From assembly GCF_051622035.1 (NCBI RefSeq), contig NC_135365.1, forward strand, positions 5,936,001 to 6,000,000: a stretch of DNA of 64,000 nt, in the 5' to 3' direction. Positions 44,442 to 55,829 of the stretch are shown one piece after another. The notes under the pieces were generated by a model, which saw only the letters and a program-made list of their open reading frames with translations, was not told the origin of the DNA and did not search any database. Within the stretch, counting starts at the first letter, position 1. Every line of letters starts with the position of its first letter. The position numbers and the translations under genes are program-made. The stretch comes from Arctopsyche grandis. Lineage: Eukaryota > Arthropoda > Insecta > Trichoptera > Hydropsychidae.

Positions 44442-45918
44442 ATTTCAGCATTTGGGTACAAAATACATATTAAAATAACATGTAAAATTTTCAAATTGAT
44501 ATTTATTTCAACATGAAATATACATTTATCAGTTCAATTTTTCTATTTACATAAAGCTATATTTGATAACACGGAATATTCCTTACAAACTATTTTACAT
44601 GTATTTTTATATAATTAAATGTTTTTTCTTTCTTCAATAGCTGCCTGTTTTGATACACCATATTATAATAATAAAATCTATACTTCAACATCTCGTTTGC
44701 GATGATTTTTCTCCCCACATCATTCTAGTGGACGTCATTTTACTATTTTTTTTTTTTGCCAAATAGGATGGATGTATTTAATTCTAAATGAAGCAAAAGA
44801 AAAACCAAAATCAAATCATAATATAAATAATAAAAATGTGTACATTTATATTTACAAATTTGAACTGACTGTACATTAAATGAACAGATCAACAAAAAAG
44901 CCTAAAGTTATTTAAAACTTTTTTTTCAATTACTCAATGCTTTTAAGTTTAATTGATATATTTAATTGACTAGACAAGCTTAATAATGTACACAATTATT
45001 TTGATGCACACAGATACACTTATAAAGGCCGATATATATGTAATATATAGGTATAATAAAATGTTTCCAAAATAAACGTTTCGAATGTAATAAGCATTGC
45101 AATAAAAAAAAATTAAAACATTTACAGCAATGAATACACACATGAGATCTACTCTTAAATATACTTACATATGTAATTTACTACATTAAATCAATCTAGG
45201 CAATACATACATACATATATAAATATATATTTTTATATAAAAAGCACATGCTATTTTGATTTATTGAATTAAAAAGTATAACTGCATTTTTTTTTTTAAT
45301 TATTAATGCTTTATAATTTTTTAAATCCATTTCAAAGCCAGGACACACTCTTTATGCGAGACATTGATTTGTTTCAATAATAATAATATTTAATACATAA
45401 GCCATAAAGTTTTCACAAAATAAATATAAGCATATTTATATTCATAGAATACTTTCACTTATCTTTGATTTATTTATAATAATTTTACATTTATTTAATT
45501 ATAATGGATAGAATACTGGGTTATCTTTGGCATTTATAGATTTAAACATCAACACTAAGCATTCACATACATATACATATACTGTTGTCTTAAAATGCAC
45601 ATTTTATTTATATAATTAATTGATTAAAACTATATGACAATTTTCATTGATTTCTCCAACAATTAGGCCAGTATATCTACGTATGTATTTTTACTTTCTT
45701 TCAATTTGTATACAATAATATTAAAATAAAACTTTTCTTTGGCGATCTAATCTAATATTTCGATTCAATGTTTATAATACTTAAGTAAGAATGATTTTGA
45801 CATTAAAAAAAATTGTTAGGCTGTTTGCCTGATGTGAATAAATCGAATCAGTGTTAAAACATCAGAGCGTGCTTAGTGGAGCGACTACACATCGAAAACC
45901 GCACTGTGTCGCGTCACT
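44442..45918. other. 3' flank of POLD2, AT-rich, no gene seen
   Basis: About 1.5 kb of strongly AT-rich sequence. ATTAAAATAAC at about 44468 could serve POLD2 polyadenylation. No bounded repeat was recognised. Confidence 0.5.
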
Positions 45919-45927
45919 GCAATATAC

Positions 45928-46284
45928 GGGTTTGGTGCAAACGATCGACAAGCGCCAGACAGACTGAACAACAGATTAACTGGATGGCTGCTTTAAACGC
46001 AATTCTCGACTTCACGAATGATAGAATGCACATCAGATGGCGAGTAACCTTTCGATGTGCACAGATGCAATTATTAAAATTGAGTTGGATCTTTCTGGCG
46101 AGTTTAATAAGGCAAAATTCGGAATTAAAGTATCAGAAGCACAGAACGTATACAGGGTAGGTATGTCGGGACTTCGGGTAGATTTCGCTTAGTGTAAGTG
46201 CGAGCAGTGCGCACGCATAAGGTACACGTGTCGTTAATCTGTGGTTCAGTCTGTCTGGGGCTTGTCGATCGTTTGCACCGCATC
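45928..46284. mobile_element. Mutator-like MITE, perfect 9-bp duplication (copy 1)
   Basis: Terminal repeats of about 45 bp (ggtgcaaacgatcgacaagc...agacagactgaacaacaga). GCAATATAC lies on both sides (45919-45927 and 46285-46293). A second copy is at 49391-49759. The 9-bp duplication points to the Mutator superfamily. No protein is encoded. Confidence 0.8.
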
Positions 46285-46459
46285 GCAATATACATATATA
46301 TGGCCTCGGACAACAAATTCTGATTGTCTGATTGTTAAAACATCTCAAAATCTGCTTTAATAATGTATTTATTACTTTAAAAAATCTACACATTGCAATC
46401 GAATATTTGAAGCTTCTCGAACAACTGAAAAATAATCGAAAACTGTTGAAAAGAGTAAA

Positions 46460-47124
46460 GGCGAAAACATACTGAGAGGCATGCGGCACGTGTTTTTACT
46501 TTATTTTTTAGTCCTCGTGGCTTCCAGGTAGAAAGAGCGTTCCTTCAGTTCATGATTATATTATTTTGACAAGTTTCTCCTACATTTCTTCAATAATGGG
46601 AATCACCGTCGAACCTATGTCAATATAAAAAAAAAACAGGGGATGATTTTTGGACTGGGTGCCGTAGGATAGATTACGCGTGCTAGCGTTTTTTTTTACT
46701 TGTGCAAAACTATCTAAAGAAAAAACACGTGCCGCGTGAATTTCAGAGTGTTTTCGCCAGAGAAATGTTATAATAATAGAAGGGCCCCTTACGAATGAAT
46801 AACTGTTGTCAATATTACGCGGTACGTTTCTATAAATACGCTACAATGCACGGAATACAATCGGATCAATTTACTTATAAAAATGTATCCCATGTTGTTT
46901 ATTGTGTGTTTTTGAATGCATTGTGCAATTTTTACCGATGCTTGCCCATCTTGCGAGTAATATAAATAAGCAGAGAAGTTTTTATCGGACAAACGTCGAG
47001 CACCAAGCTTCAAATACGACTGATGCTAAAATTATTTAGGATTGTCTGTGGATAACCGTCACTTGACAACAATATGACGCCTAAAGCCACTTCTATTAAT
47101 ATAACATTTCTCTGGTTTTCGCCC
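46460..47124. repeat. Pair of adjoining inverted-repeat elements sharing a GGCGAAAAC end
   Basis: The first hairpin spans 46460-46758: ends ggcgaaaacatactgag and ctgag-like inverse ...gagtgttttcgcc, with ggcacgtgttttt inside both arms. The second spans 46759-47124: agagaaatgttataataata facing tattaatataacatttctct, again followed by ggttttcgcc. The minus strand of the second part (about 46940-47010) matches 53310-53370 (tatttatattactcgcaagatgg), so it belongs to a dispersed family. Confidence 0.55.
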
Positions 47125-47539
47125 TTACGTTGGCACATGTTGCGATGTCACAATGTACAAGCTTTCCAATTCAGAGAAATATAATAATAAACATTTCTCT
47201 GTTCCAATGCGTCAAAGCGAAGCTGTTGTAATCTTCTGACTGATGAGAATAGCAGGCCTGTTCATAAAAATGTAGTAAACAAGACTCAAATAACGGCTGT
47301 TGTGATGTGAAAAGTTTTTGCAAATATGTAGGTGCAAGAATATGTTAGCGACAACAGTGCCTCGATTCTCTTGTCACCTGATGGTTTGAGTCCAATTTGA
47401 TGTTATAGAAGATAAGAATAGCTTCCTATGGTAACCATACTTGATAGTGATTCAAGACAATTATTTGGAAGGTGACAAATGGGATGACATTGAATTTGTT
47501 GAAATATGATTCCCCAAACTTACTACATACATATGTAAG
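47125..47539. other. Intergenic, nothing recognised
   Basis: No gene or bounded repeat was identified in this 415-bp stretch. Confidence 0.4.
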
Positions 47540-48135
47540 CAGGGGTGGCTTGTGACTTTAAAAACAGGCGGGGCTCCATATTTTTTTTCCAAAAAATTGA
47601 ACTTAATATATTTTTTAGTAACATTTTATGCAAGGAAAATGTCTTATTTGGCAAATTATCGATTTCTTTCATTATGTGTTCTAAAAAAGTAAAAACATAA
47701 TTAATAAAAAAAATATGTAATGATAAAAACGAAAGAATTGACATACTTTGATTGAAAATTTAAGTATTTTTCGAATCGTATAGAAAATATAGATGATCTG
47801 GGTAGGCGTGTTCTGCCCAAAAGAGACCTTTACACAGCCAACTAAAAGCGACCCTCTGTATACGGAAATACGGATCATTTTTCTCTGCCTCGAGTGACTC
47901 TATACCCAGTACAATAGTAAGCAAACCGAAGCTGGTGACCACGGGATCACAGCCGATAAACAACTGTCCTGAATTGAATAAAGGAACTGGTTCACCGCGT
48001 GGTAAGCGAGATAAAGAAACACTTCTTGACCCTTGAAGAGTCAACAACAATATAAAAAAAGATCTTTTCTTTATTGGTTTGGAGAAATTTGTGAAGGGCA
48101 GTGCCTCGGTTGCCCTTAAAGACGAGCCGCCCCTG
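47540..48135. mobile_element. Non-autonomous hAT element, perfect 8-bp duplication TATGTAAG
   Basis: The ends are CAGGGGTGGCTTGTGAC and the inverse acgagccgcccctg. TATGTAAG lies directly outside both (47532-47539 and 48136-48143). Length is 596 bp. The 151-codon minus-strand open frame overlapping it crosses the right boundary and resembles no transposase, so it is not called as a gene. Confidence 0.88.
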
Positions 48136-49390
48136 TATGTAAGTATATCAGGGCTTAATTGTGGACTATTCAACATGTGTATATATTTATGAACTATTCT
48201 GTATATATTCCACATACTGGACTATTTTTGGCTTCATATACATACATACATAAACATCCATGTACATCCAGTAAGATCTTGCATTTCTACAGCATTCCGG
48301 AACAACACATTAGACACATTTATAGGGTAACATATTACGTATTTGCCATAATATTTCAACATTTAACTGATACTTTGACGCAAAAATTTAGTCATACTAC
48401 TGACATTGAAGCTACAAAGCATTTTAAATATATTTTGCATAATATAATACTTAAGTACCATTTTAAGTCTACTTTTGATGCACACATTGATAATTATATG
48501 TATAGTTAATTGTATTCTAGTTTTTTCATTATCATTAGGTAATAAATATAATATGATTAAACTGAATGGGTAATTGAGAGAGGTTAATTAGTAAGTAGGT
48601 TATTTTTTACATTCATAGGTATATACAGTGTTTTTATCTCACGACGACGTTTTTTCTCTTCGATTGGTAATGGCAAAAGGAGCATATTAAGTTTTTACAA
48701 TTAATAATTACTTTCCTATACGTTTCAAACCTGCCCAACAAGTTTATTTTAAAATACAACTTCGTGAGATAAGAACATTGCGTACAATAACGAGGGCTAG
48801 GTTAGGTCACTGTATATAAATCAGCTATTTAACTGTCGCTAATATATCATGACTGTCATATTATTAAATTTGAATTGTTGTTCCCCATAATATATTTAAG
48901 TCATCGTTTGGGCTTGATTAACATTATTTTTTACTCATATTAGATTTTCACTTTGTTGTAACAAAATGGCGACGTGTACGTTATTTTGGTATGTGTATAT
49001 TTGCATGTACACATGCATATCTTGTGTCAAATATATGTACAGGTCTGTTACTGAGAGTTGGCGCGAACAAATGCGCTTGTATTGGTGTTGGTAAATAGGT
49101 GACAGGATGCTGTCACACTGCATTAAAATATAAAAAGATGCTCTGTCTCTTTTGTACGTTTCTGCGTGAGCACGAGAACGCGCCAACTCTCGGTAACAGA
49201 CTACATATGTAGGTATACACTATTTTATTTAGCTCGGTACTTTGGATTTCGATTCCTATTAGTCATCAATTTTTGTTATGAACCTCTACAAACGCAATTC
49301 CTATTGGTCAGAACATCCTAGCTGACCAATTACAGCGCTGCCAACTTGTGATGATGACACAAGTGAGCGTAAGTTGGCACTATTTATATG
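48136..49390. other. Intergenic stretch with two short MITE-like hairpins
   Basis: One inverted pair at about 48630-48776 has ends tttttatctcacgacgacg and cttcgtgagataagaac. Another at 49041-49202 has ends aggtctgttactgagagttggc and gccaactctcggtaacagac. The rest is AT-rich and shows no gene. Confidence 0.55.
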
Positions 49391-49759
49391 GGGTTTGGTG
49401 CAAACGATCGACAAGTGCCAGACAGACTGAACAACAGATTAACTGGATGGCTGCTTTAAACGCAATTCTCGACTTCACGAATGATAGATTGCACATCAGA
49501 CGACGAGTAACCTTTCGATGTGCACAGATGCAATTATTAAAAATGATTAAAATTGAGTTGGATCTTTCTGGCGAGTTTAATAAGGCAAAATGCGGAACTT
49601 AAGTATCAGAAGCACATCATGTATACAGGGTAGGTATGTCGTGGTCTTCGGGTAGATTTCGCTTAGTGTAAGTGCGAGCAGTGCGCACGCATAAGGTACA
49701 CGTGTCGTTAATCTGTGGTTCAGTCTGTCTAGCGCTTGTCGATTGTTTGCACCGCATCG
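49391..49759. mobile_element. Mutator-like MITE (copy 2)
   Basis: Closely matches 45928-46284 from gggtttggtgcaaacgatcg to cgattgtttgcaccgcatc. Flanks are atttatatg and atttctatg (one mismatch in 9, with the element end placed at 49759). The interior differs by small insertions, including a second 'aaaatgatt' at about 49540. Confidence 0.78.
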
Positions 49760-50151
49760 ATTTCTATGCTATCGAGCATTCGACGTGTGAGAGAATTGCC
49801 AGTTCACTGTCCAAATGATTTTGTCAATAAAACGATTGAAATGTGAGAACGATACATATTTTAAACGTAAACCGGACATGTTTCGATAAATATATTGTAT
49901 GTATGTAAATCAAGAAACTAAAACTTACGTGATATACATACATGTTCATATGTGAAATTTTGTATAATTTTGATAGATGCTTACGTTAGTTTTTATTTTA
50001 ATGTACAAAACAATTTCATTATATTATTTGAAATATCAACAAATGAATATAGAATGTCTGTGCCACGATTAAAAATGTGATAATGCAGAAAAATATATGT
50101 ATGTAATAATAATTGTATAATTCTTGAGTTATTGATTTTTTTTCAGTAAAA
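49760..50151. other. 3' flank of dimmed
   Basis: AT-rich sequence. On the minus strand, downstream of the stop, there is ATTAATAAAAT-like sequence but no clear single polyadenylation site. No other feature seen. Confidence 0.35.
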
Positions 50152-52226
50152 TTACAGCAGTCTGAACTCTTCGTAGAAGCTGCCCTCGTCGATTTCCAGA
50201 CCTGGCGTTTCTAGCGCGATCTGTTCGACCTTGCAGCTGCCACAGTCCTCGTCTTTCTTCGTCGCGTCCTCCTTGATCTGGACATCGTCCACGGCCACGT
50301 TGCCCCATATCACTGAAGTTAGGGCTAAGATGTAGTTCTTGGCCAGGGTGAGGGTCTCTATCTTGGATAACCGTCTGGTCTTCTCAATGTGGGGTATGGC
50401 TTCGCGCAGAGACTGAAAGATATTTGATAAATTATTTATAAAGTTTGGACACAAACAAGTTATAACTTCTGCCCTATCATTCGAGTACACAGAAATATGG
50501 TTCGGTGATCATTGGTCACAAAAGTCAATAAAATCTCTATAACGGAACATCTGGCAGCCGAAAAGTCCATCATACTAACGATAATTATCATTCTATCGAA
50601 AACTCGAGTGCCAAATATTCCGCATTCGCGGATTTCATAGCAAAAATTGTCTTTGTGACCACCGCAATGTGACTAATAATCCAATTACCCAGACATATAT
50701 CCCCCATTATGTACAAGAACGGAAAAGCGGATCTGAGTTGTAAGTAGTCACTGTCGAAATAAAATGTACCGATGCATTATCTGTACATATATGTATGTAT
50801 AATACATACATATGTATGATAGGGTTGTGAACAGGGTAGTCATTTGGGAGGGGGGCGGCGGCGGCTGGGGAGGGCAGCCGCCGTATTATTATGAATAAAA
50901 TGATATAATAAAATTATATTGTAAATAAAATGATAGTATAATAATAACATTGTGGTTTTCAACATTTATTTAATGCTAATTTTATATTTTTTAGTTAAAA
51001 AAAATGGATTTTCAGTCAGATAAATGAATTTTTCAATGTATTTTCAGGAGATTATTTTGTACTTCATAAATATGCGTTCATACCCAAATATTAAAAATAT
51101 AAATTTTTTAAAATTATTAATAAATATAAAAATATATTAATAAAAAAATGATTAAAAGAAATAGTTAAAATTCATATGCACTCATTTTTTTAAATATAAT
51201 ATACCCGCCCTAGAAAGTCATTCCTTACTGGTTGAAAATTTTGCCCCCCCCCTGGGAAAAGCTGAAATAACGCCCCTGGCTGTGAGGTTGGGAGTTGGAG
51301 TTATAGGAGTCGTGGCGTCTTTTTAAAATGTTTGGGTAAATTTAGGTGAAGCCCGATATTTGACGAATCTGTTATATTTTATTATTTTCATGTATGTATG
51401 TATGTATTCATAAATAAAAACTACAAAATATTGAAGGAAAAAAAGTTTATAATTTAATATCATTGTATTATTACACCAGAGATATTCAAAAATAGCCCAT
51501 TGGGAATAAATTGGAAAAATCTGTCCTGCCACTTTTTTTCATCCTATCATTCTAAAATAATTGCTTGATTAGAAACACTATGATTTAGGTAAAAAAAATC
51601 TTTACTTTGCATTTTTTAAAACCTGTATTATTTCCTTTTGAAGTTTAGCCCTCAAAATGAACACGAATACATTCGATATAAATTCATTAGTTTATTTTAA
51701 TACCTGAAAAGCATCATTGAGGCTATGCATCCTCATCCTCTCCCTCTCGTTGCTCTCTAGTCTTCTCAGGTTCCTCTCTCTGGCTGAAAGTGCTGGTTTG
51801 CGCTTCCTTCCAACCAAATTTGCAGTTTGCTGCTGTTGTCCTCGTCTACGATGTCTCCTGCGACTTCCAGAGGGTTCGTCGCTCATCGAAGACCAATCCG
51901 ACTGCTCGGCTTCAGATGTATCGTCAAGCTTAAAGTGAATGTAAGAATAATTAGGGTAGATATGACGTACCAAAAGCACTTATTGATTGTGTGCTACTTA
52001 CCAGAGGTACTTTGACAGATGCGGCTTTAGCTCTTGAACGAAGTCGACCCATCATTTCCTCGCTGCCTGCTTTCAACCAGAGCTGGTCTCCAAATCCTGG
52101 CAGTTTGATCTCTATTGCTACTCTGTCGCCTTCCTCACATGGTTCTGAACGCATAGCTTTTTTTAATGCTTTGTCACTGTTTCTGAGTTTGTTGTTGATT
52201 TTGTTCCGAAAGTCTTCAAAACTCAT
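50152..52226 (-). CDS. dimm: bHLH transcription factor Dimmed (BHLHA15/MIST1 family), 3 exons
   Basis: In flies Dimmed promotes the peptidergic secretory state; the vertebrate relative MIST1 does so in exocrine cells. Exons on the minus strand are 52226-52002, 51928-51704 and 50412-50152, all phase 0, giving 236 aa. The bHLH spans exons 2 and 3: basic region [20 protein letters not shown], then [20 protein letters not shown] and [22 protein letters not shown] with M/Q-RMH and [12 protein letters not shown] is specific to the Dimm/MIST1 group. An Arg-rich [14 protein letters not shown] tract precedes it. Exon 1 ([12 protein letters not shown]...) is joined by a perfect gtaagt donor but has no homology I can judge, so the N-terminus is the least certain part. 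An acceptor-like ttgttacag 30 bases before the ATG suggests a non-coding 5' exon upstream. Confidence 0.82.
50413..51703 (-). other. Intron 2 of dimmed, AT-rich, with a G-rich patch
   Basis: A 1.3-kb intron. A block at about 50850-50885 (gggaggggggcggcggcggc) and tttgcccccccctgggaaaa at 51240 look like the two ends of a decayed element whose interior is AT-rich. No gene. Confidence 0.45.
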
Positions 52227-52780
52227 TGGTTACAGGAGCATAGTTCGTCAACGCCTGTAACAATCAAGATGTAACATTGAAAGCAATCTTTAAAATTAAT
52301 CGGATGTTATTTAAGGACGGTTAGTGGTCGTCATATTTTCAGCAAGAAGAACTAGGAACTAAACGTTAATAGTCATTGCTTTTGCGCACCTTTTTTGCGA
52401 GTGAGTATTCAAATGTAGATATTTTAAATAGAAGTAGTAAACGTTAGAATATGACTATTTTACGTTTTTGCTATATTTTTATATTTTTATATTAAAAATT
52501 TTTATTTCCCAATAAAAATTTTTAGTATATGTAAAACTAAATTATAACATAGGTTTTTCAGATATAACATCTAATATATATACTTGTAAAAAAAATCTTT
52601 ATAGAATTTGAAATTTGAAAAATGGAACATTCAAAGAAAATTTTGTATGGACTGAGCTCAAACTTTTTCCAAAAGCCTTAGTTTCTTAATATTCTTAATT
52701 TAAAATTGCAGATTTCCATCTCAAATATTCCCGGAATTATTCGGTAGTTTTATATGTATGTACATAATAGTTTTATATGT
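52227..52780. other. 5' flank of dimmed, nothing else recognised
   Basis: AT-rich region that should contain the 5' untranslated part of dimmed. No core promoter motif was assigned. Confidence 0.4.
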
Positions 52781-52789
52781 ATGTATGTT

Positions 52790-52950
52790 GAGAGGCGCCG
52801 GGTTCGATCCCAAGGCCGGGCCTCGAGTGAAAAATGAATTTTTTAGAGTATGCTGTTGGTCAGACCTGGATTTGTGATTCCAGGTTGATCGTTTCCTATC
52901 AGAGTTTGCCAATTTTCTCTGATTTCATTGTTGAATTTCCCGTCCATTTC
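52790..52950 (+). mobile_element. SINE head and body fragment (same family as 25.6 and 59.1 kb)
   Basis: A B-box-like ccgggttcgatcccaagg, then gagtatgctgttggtcagac, ctggatttgtgattccaggt and cctatcagagtttgccaatt. The LINE-like 3' tail seen in the other two copies is missing. Confidence 0.65.
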
Positions 52951-53172
52951 GAGCTCTGGCATTATATGTATACAAATATGTATACATATAATGCTCTTTG
53001 ACTACATGAGTTCTAGTTAGAGAACCATGAGATGAAGCACTATACCAAATTTCATAGCTCCAAATTGAAGGCTTGATTTTTATGGTGAACGGCCAAAATA
53101 TATGAAGAATATCAATATTTGAATTGCGCAAATGCATAATATTCAACGTTCACTTATAGTATATAAAAAAAA

Positions 53173-53269
53173 CTAGCTGAGCCCGGCATGCGTTGCAATG
53201 CCAGAATAATGCATGCAATTCCCATTCCTTTCCGAAGCCACCCGTTTAAATCAACGGACACAACACTAG
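53173..53269. mobile_element. 97-bp unit with two outward Helitron 3' ends
   Basis: The left edge a|CTAGctgagcccggcatgcg is the inverse of the 3' end seen at 10245. The right edge ccgtttaaatcaacgg then acacaacaCTAG|t is the 3' end seen at 56913. Both edges follow the A|T rule. No room remains for any gene. Confidence 0.65.
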
Positions 53270-53294
53270 TATTTAATTATTTTCCGCCGCAGTC

Positions 53295-53545
53295 GTGTGT
53301 GGTGTTTAGTGTTCGACCTATGTACGTCTGATAAACATTTATTTATATTACTCGCAAGATGGGGAAGTGCATTGTTAAAAGTTCCACATACGACTGTGGC
53401 GAAAACAAATCAAGTATGGCGACAGCCATACCGAAAGCTTACAGTACTATGGCGCCTAAATCCACTTATATTAATATTACATTTCTCTGCGTGGTATAGA
53501 CTAATCTGTCGTCTGGTTGCGACGTTACGCTGCACAGCATACAAA
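53295..53545 (+). repeat. Dispersed repeat related to 46.76-47.12 kb
   Basis: tatttatattactcgcaaga at 53340 and cgcctaaatccacttatatt then attacatttctctg at 53453 match the minus and plus strands of the inverted-repeat element at 46.76-47.12 kb. The ATGGGGAAGTGC at 53358 looks like the start of a THAP-type zinc finger (MGKC), but too little follows to claim one. Confidence 0.45.
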
Positions 53546-54199
53546 CTTAATTACTTATACATGCACTCTTAAGGTCTGACCGCACTATACGACAACCGAA
53601 CGATCTGACACTTTACAACAGTTTGCGACAATATTAGGTAAACCGCACTTGAACGACAGTGATGCGACACAACGCAGTAAATTATGTCAATTATTCGTTC
53701 GGTACTGTAGAGTTCGATGGTATAGGGAGGATTGCGGGAGAGATAATCAAAGGCGATCTTTGTCCATCAATGTACGTTTATTGTACATTAAGTATACACA
53801 CGTGCGCGTACGCACCTACCGGTGGCCGTCCGACTAGCGGCTCTACTACCAACTGTCAGTTGGCGTCACACTTCTGCCAACTCCAAAACAGTGTACACTC
53901 ATGTGTACATCACTCCTCAACATTACTCATTACATAATTCACTCACACACATAAAATCCCACAGTACCTCGGAGCAAGATCGACGAAACGGACGCTATTA
54001 TAGTATCTTTGATATGCGAGGAAGAAGAACAATCGAGAAAAACCAAAAGATTATGGCTACATGCTATTTCAAAGGCACGATATGAAGAAGGAGAATAATT
54101 GTCGCAAGGCAACCCCCACTCAACGACACTTGCGTCATGTCGCAAACGACACCTTGCATCAAGGTTGGTCGAAAAGTCAACTTTGACGCAAGGTGTCAT

Positions 54200-54566
54200 T
54201 CTACGTCATGCGACTGTCGTTATGTCTCATAAGAGTATTGTAAGTATGTTAGATGAATTAGGATGGATGAGTATTAGAATTAGTCTAAATATTAGTACAT
54301 TGTCTTTTGTTAATAAGTTAGATCATAAGTTATTACCTAAGTATTTTGATGATTATATAATAAGTAATAGAGATAAACATTTTTATACTAGAAATAAGGA
54401 CAAACTAGTTGTAAGTAGAGTAAGAAAGAATAAGACGGCTGGGGATGTTTTTCACAGGGGTGTGCTCATGTATAATGCCCTCCCTGAGTGCATCAGGTCT
54501 GCTAAAAACATGGATGCATTCCTACGAGGTGCGAAGAGACACCTCTGTGAGGGACAGTACATATAA
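54200..54566 (+). pseudogene. LINE reverse-transcriptase ORF2 C-terminal fragment
   Basis: The end of this open frame, MLDELGWMSIRISLNISTLS followed later by RKNKTAGDVFHRGVLMYNAL and IRSAKNMDAFLRGAKRHL, is the conserved tail that follows the polymerase domain in CR1/Jockey-type LINEs ('GW..I', 'LWN.LP...R', 'FK..LK..L'). Everything upstream of it, including the polymerase, is missing. Confidence 0.65.
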
Positions 54567-54903
54567 GTTAATTATAAATTTTAAAGCTAAGTATAATAAT
54601 TATGATGTATTTTTAAATTAGCTTGATAGCTAAAATATATGTAGGATATTAATATCAAATGATTATAATTATGTATAATGATGTGGCTCATGCCGAACAG
54701 TTGGTATTATGCACTGTATGTATTAATGTTAAGATTGGTACCCCCGAACCTTGTCCGGGCGACAGTAGAGGCGTCGCGCCTTGACGCGCCGGTTGCGTAC
54801 GCGCATCGATTACCTATTGTTCTAAATAAACGTATAAGATTGAATTGAGATCGCTTTTACTTGTCTCTCTCTCCTGCAATCCTCCCTACTACCCAGCGGA
54901 CTT

Positions 54904-54906
<3 letters not shown>

Positions 54907-54963
<57 letters not shown>
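54907..54963. repeat. (TA)n microsatellite
   Basis: About 28 TA units followed by aaataaataaaataaaa, near the right part of the Harbinger-like element. Confidence 0.95.
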
Positions 54964-54974
<11 letters not shown>

Positions 54975-55068
54975 TAAAAAAATACAATTTCATACAAACA
55001 ATATTTGGTCGCGTACTGTTGTGAAGTGTCGGATCGTTCGGTTGTCGTATAGTGCGGTCAGACCTTTA

Positions 55069-55584
55069 GATATATTTACATAGGTTACCAATCCACGGAA
55101 AATAAAATGTAAAGCTTTCACGGTTCATTGTCTCGACAGCCGGTCGACGTAATGACGTGTGACTTTTTCAGCTGAAACGTGGCAAGTGTGCGTCGGCCAT
55201 TACGCGGACGGACACTCGATGTCAACCATTATAACCTGTCGCGATATTTTTTTCGGATTTTTTCCCCGATAAAGGGACGGACTCTTCGGCAATATATCGA
55301 TTTGTTTGCGTGGGAGGCTTTTATTAAAAAATGGATGGCTGCGGGTAAGGAGCCATTGTTTGGACATCAATGTATCCGTATATCCCCTACTACGTACTCG
55401 CTATATGTATCTCCCATACATCTCAAGCGGACGCAAGAAAGGTAGCATTCAAAAGTATGTATGTATTATTAGCTCCAAATGTACATTTGTATATACATAT
55501 GTAGCTTTCCGATCCATCAAACACTTTTCAATACGAAACGTACCGATTGGAGTATCTTTATATATATGTATGTACATACATACA
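55069..55584. other. Intergenic, nothing recognised
   Basis: Moderate GC content between 55120 and 55270, but no gene could be assigned. The 88-codon frame at 55179-55445 resembles no known protein. Confidence 0.4.

Positions 55585-55586
<2 letters not shown>

Positions 55587-55670
<84 letters not shown>
55587..55670. repeat. (TA)n microsatellite
   Basis: About 42 TA units directly after the TC start of the Helitron. Confidence 0.95.
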
Positions 55671-55671
<1 letters not shown>

Positions 55672-55703
55672 TATATATAAAAACGGACTGTCGCTAAATA
55701 TAT

Positions 55704-55790
55704 TTGTATATTTGTATATTTGTATATTTGTATATTTGTATATTTGTATATTTGTATATTTGTATATTTGTATATTTGTATATTTGTATG
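55704..55790. repeat. 8-bp tandem array (tttgtata)
   Basis: About eleven uninterrupted copies of tttgtata. Confidence 0.95.
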
Positions 55791-55829
55791 TGACGGACGA
55801 TCAACCATCAACCAGTATGGGGAACAAAT

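Larger units (their letters stand above)
53572..55065. mobile_element. PIF/Harbinger-like element, TTA duplication, carrying LINE debris
   Basis: The ends are AGGTCTGACCGCACTATACG (about 44 bp of inverted repeat continuing through acaaccgaacgatctgacac). TTA lies directly outside both (53569-53571 and 55066-55068). The 1.49-kb interior holds the tail of a LINE reading frame and a (TA)n tract, probably a nested insertion. No Harbinger nuclease is visible, so it is non-autonomous. Confidence 0.82.

Noticed and set aside
47760-48215. 151-codon minus-strand frame
   Set aside because: It crosses the right boundary of the hAT MITE and its 8-bp duplication, and has no recognisable domain.
53358-53420. 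THAP-domain gene start (MGKC...)
   Set aside because: The frame ends quickly, lacks the Cys/His pattern of a THAP finger, and the segment is a dispersed repeat.
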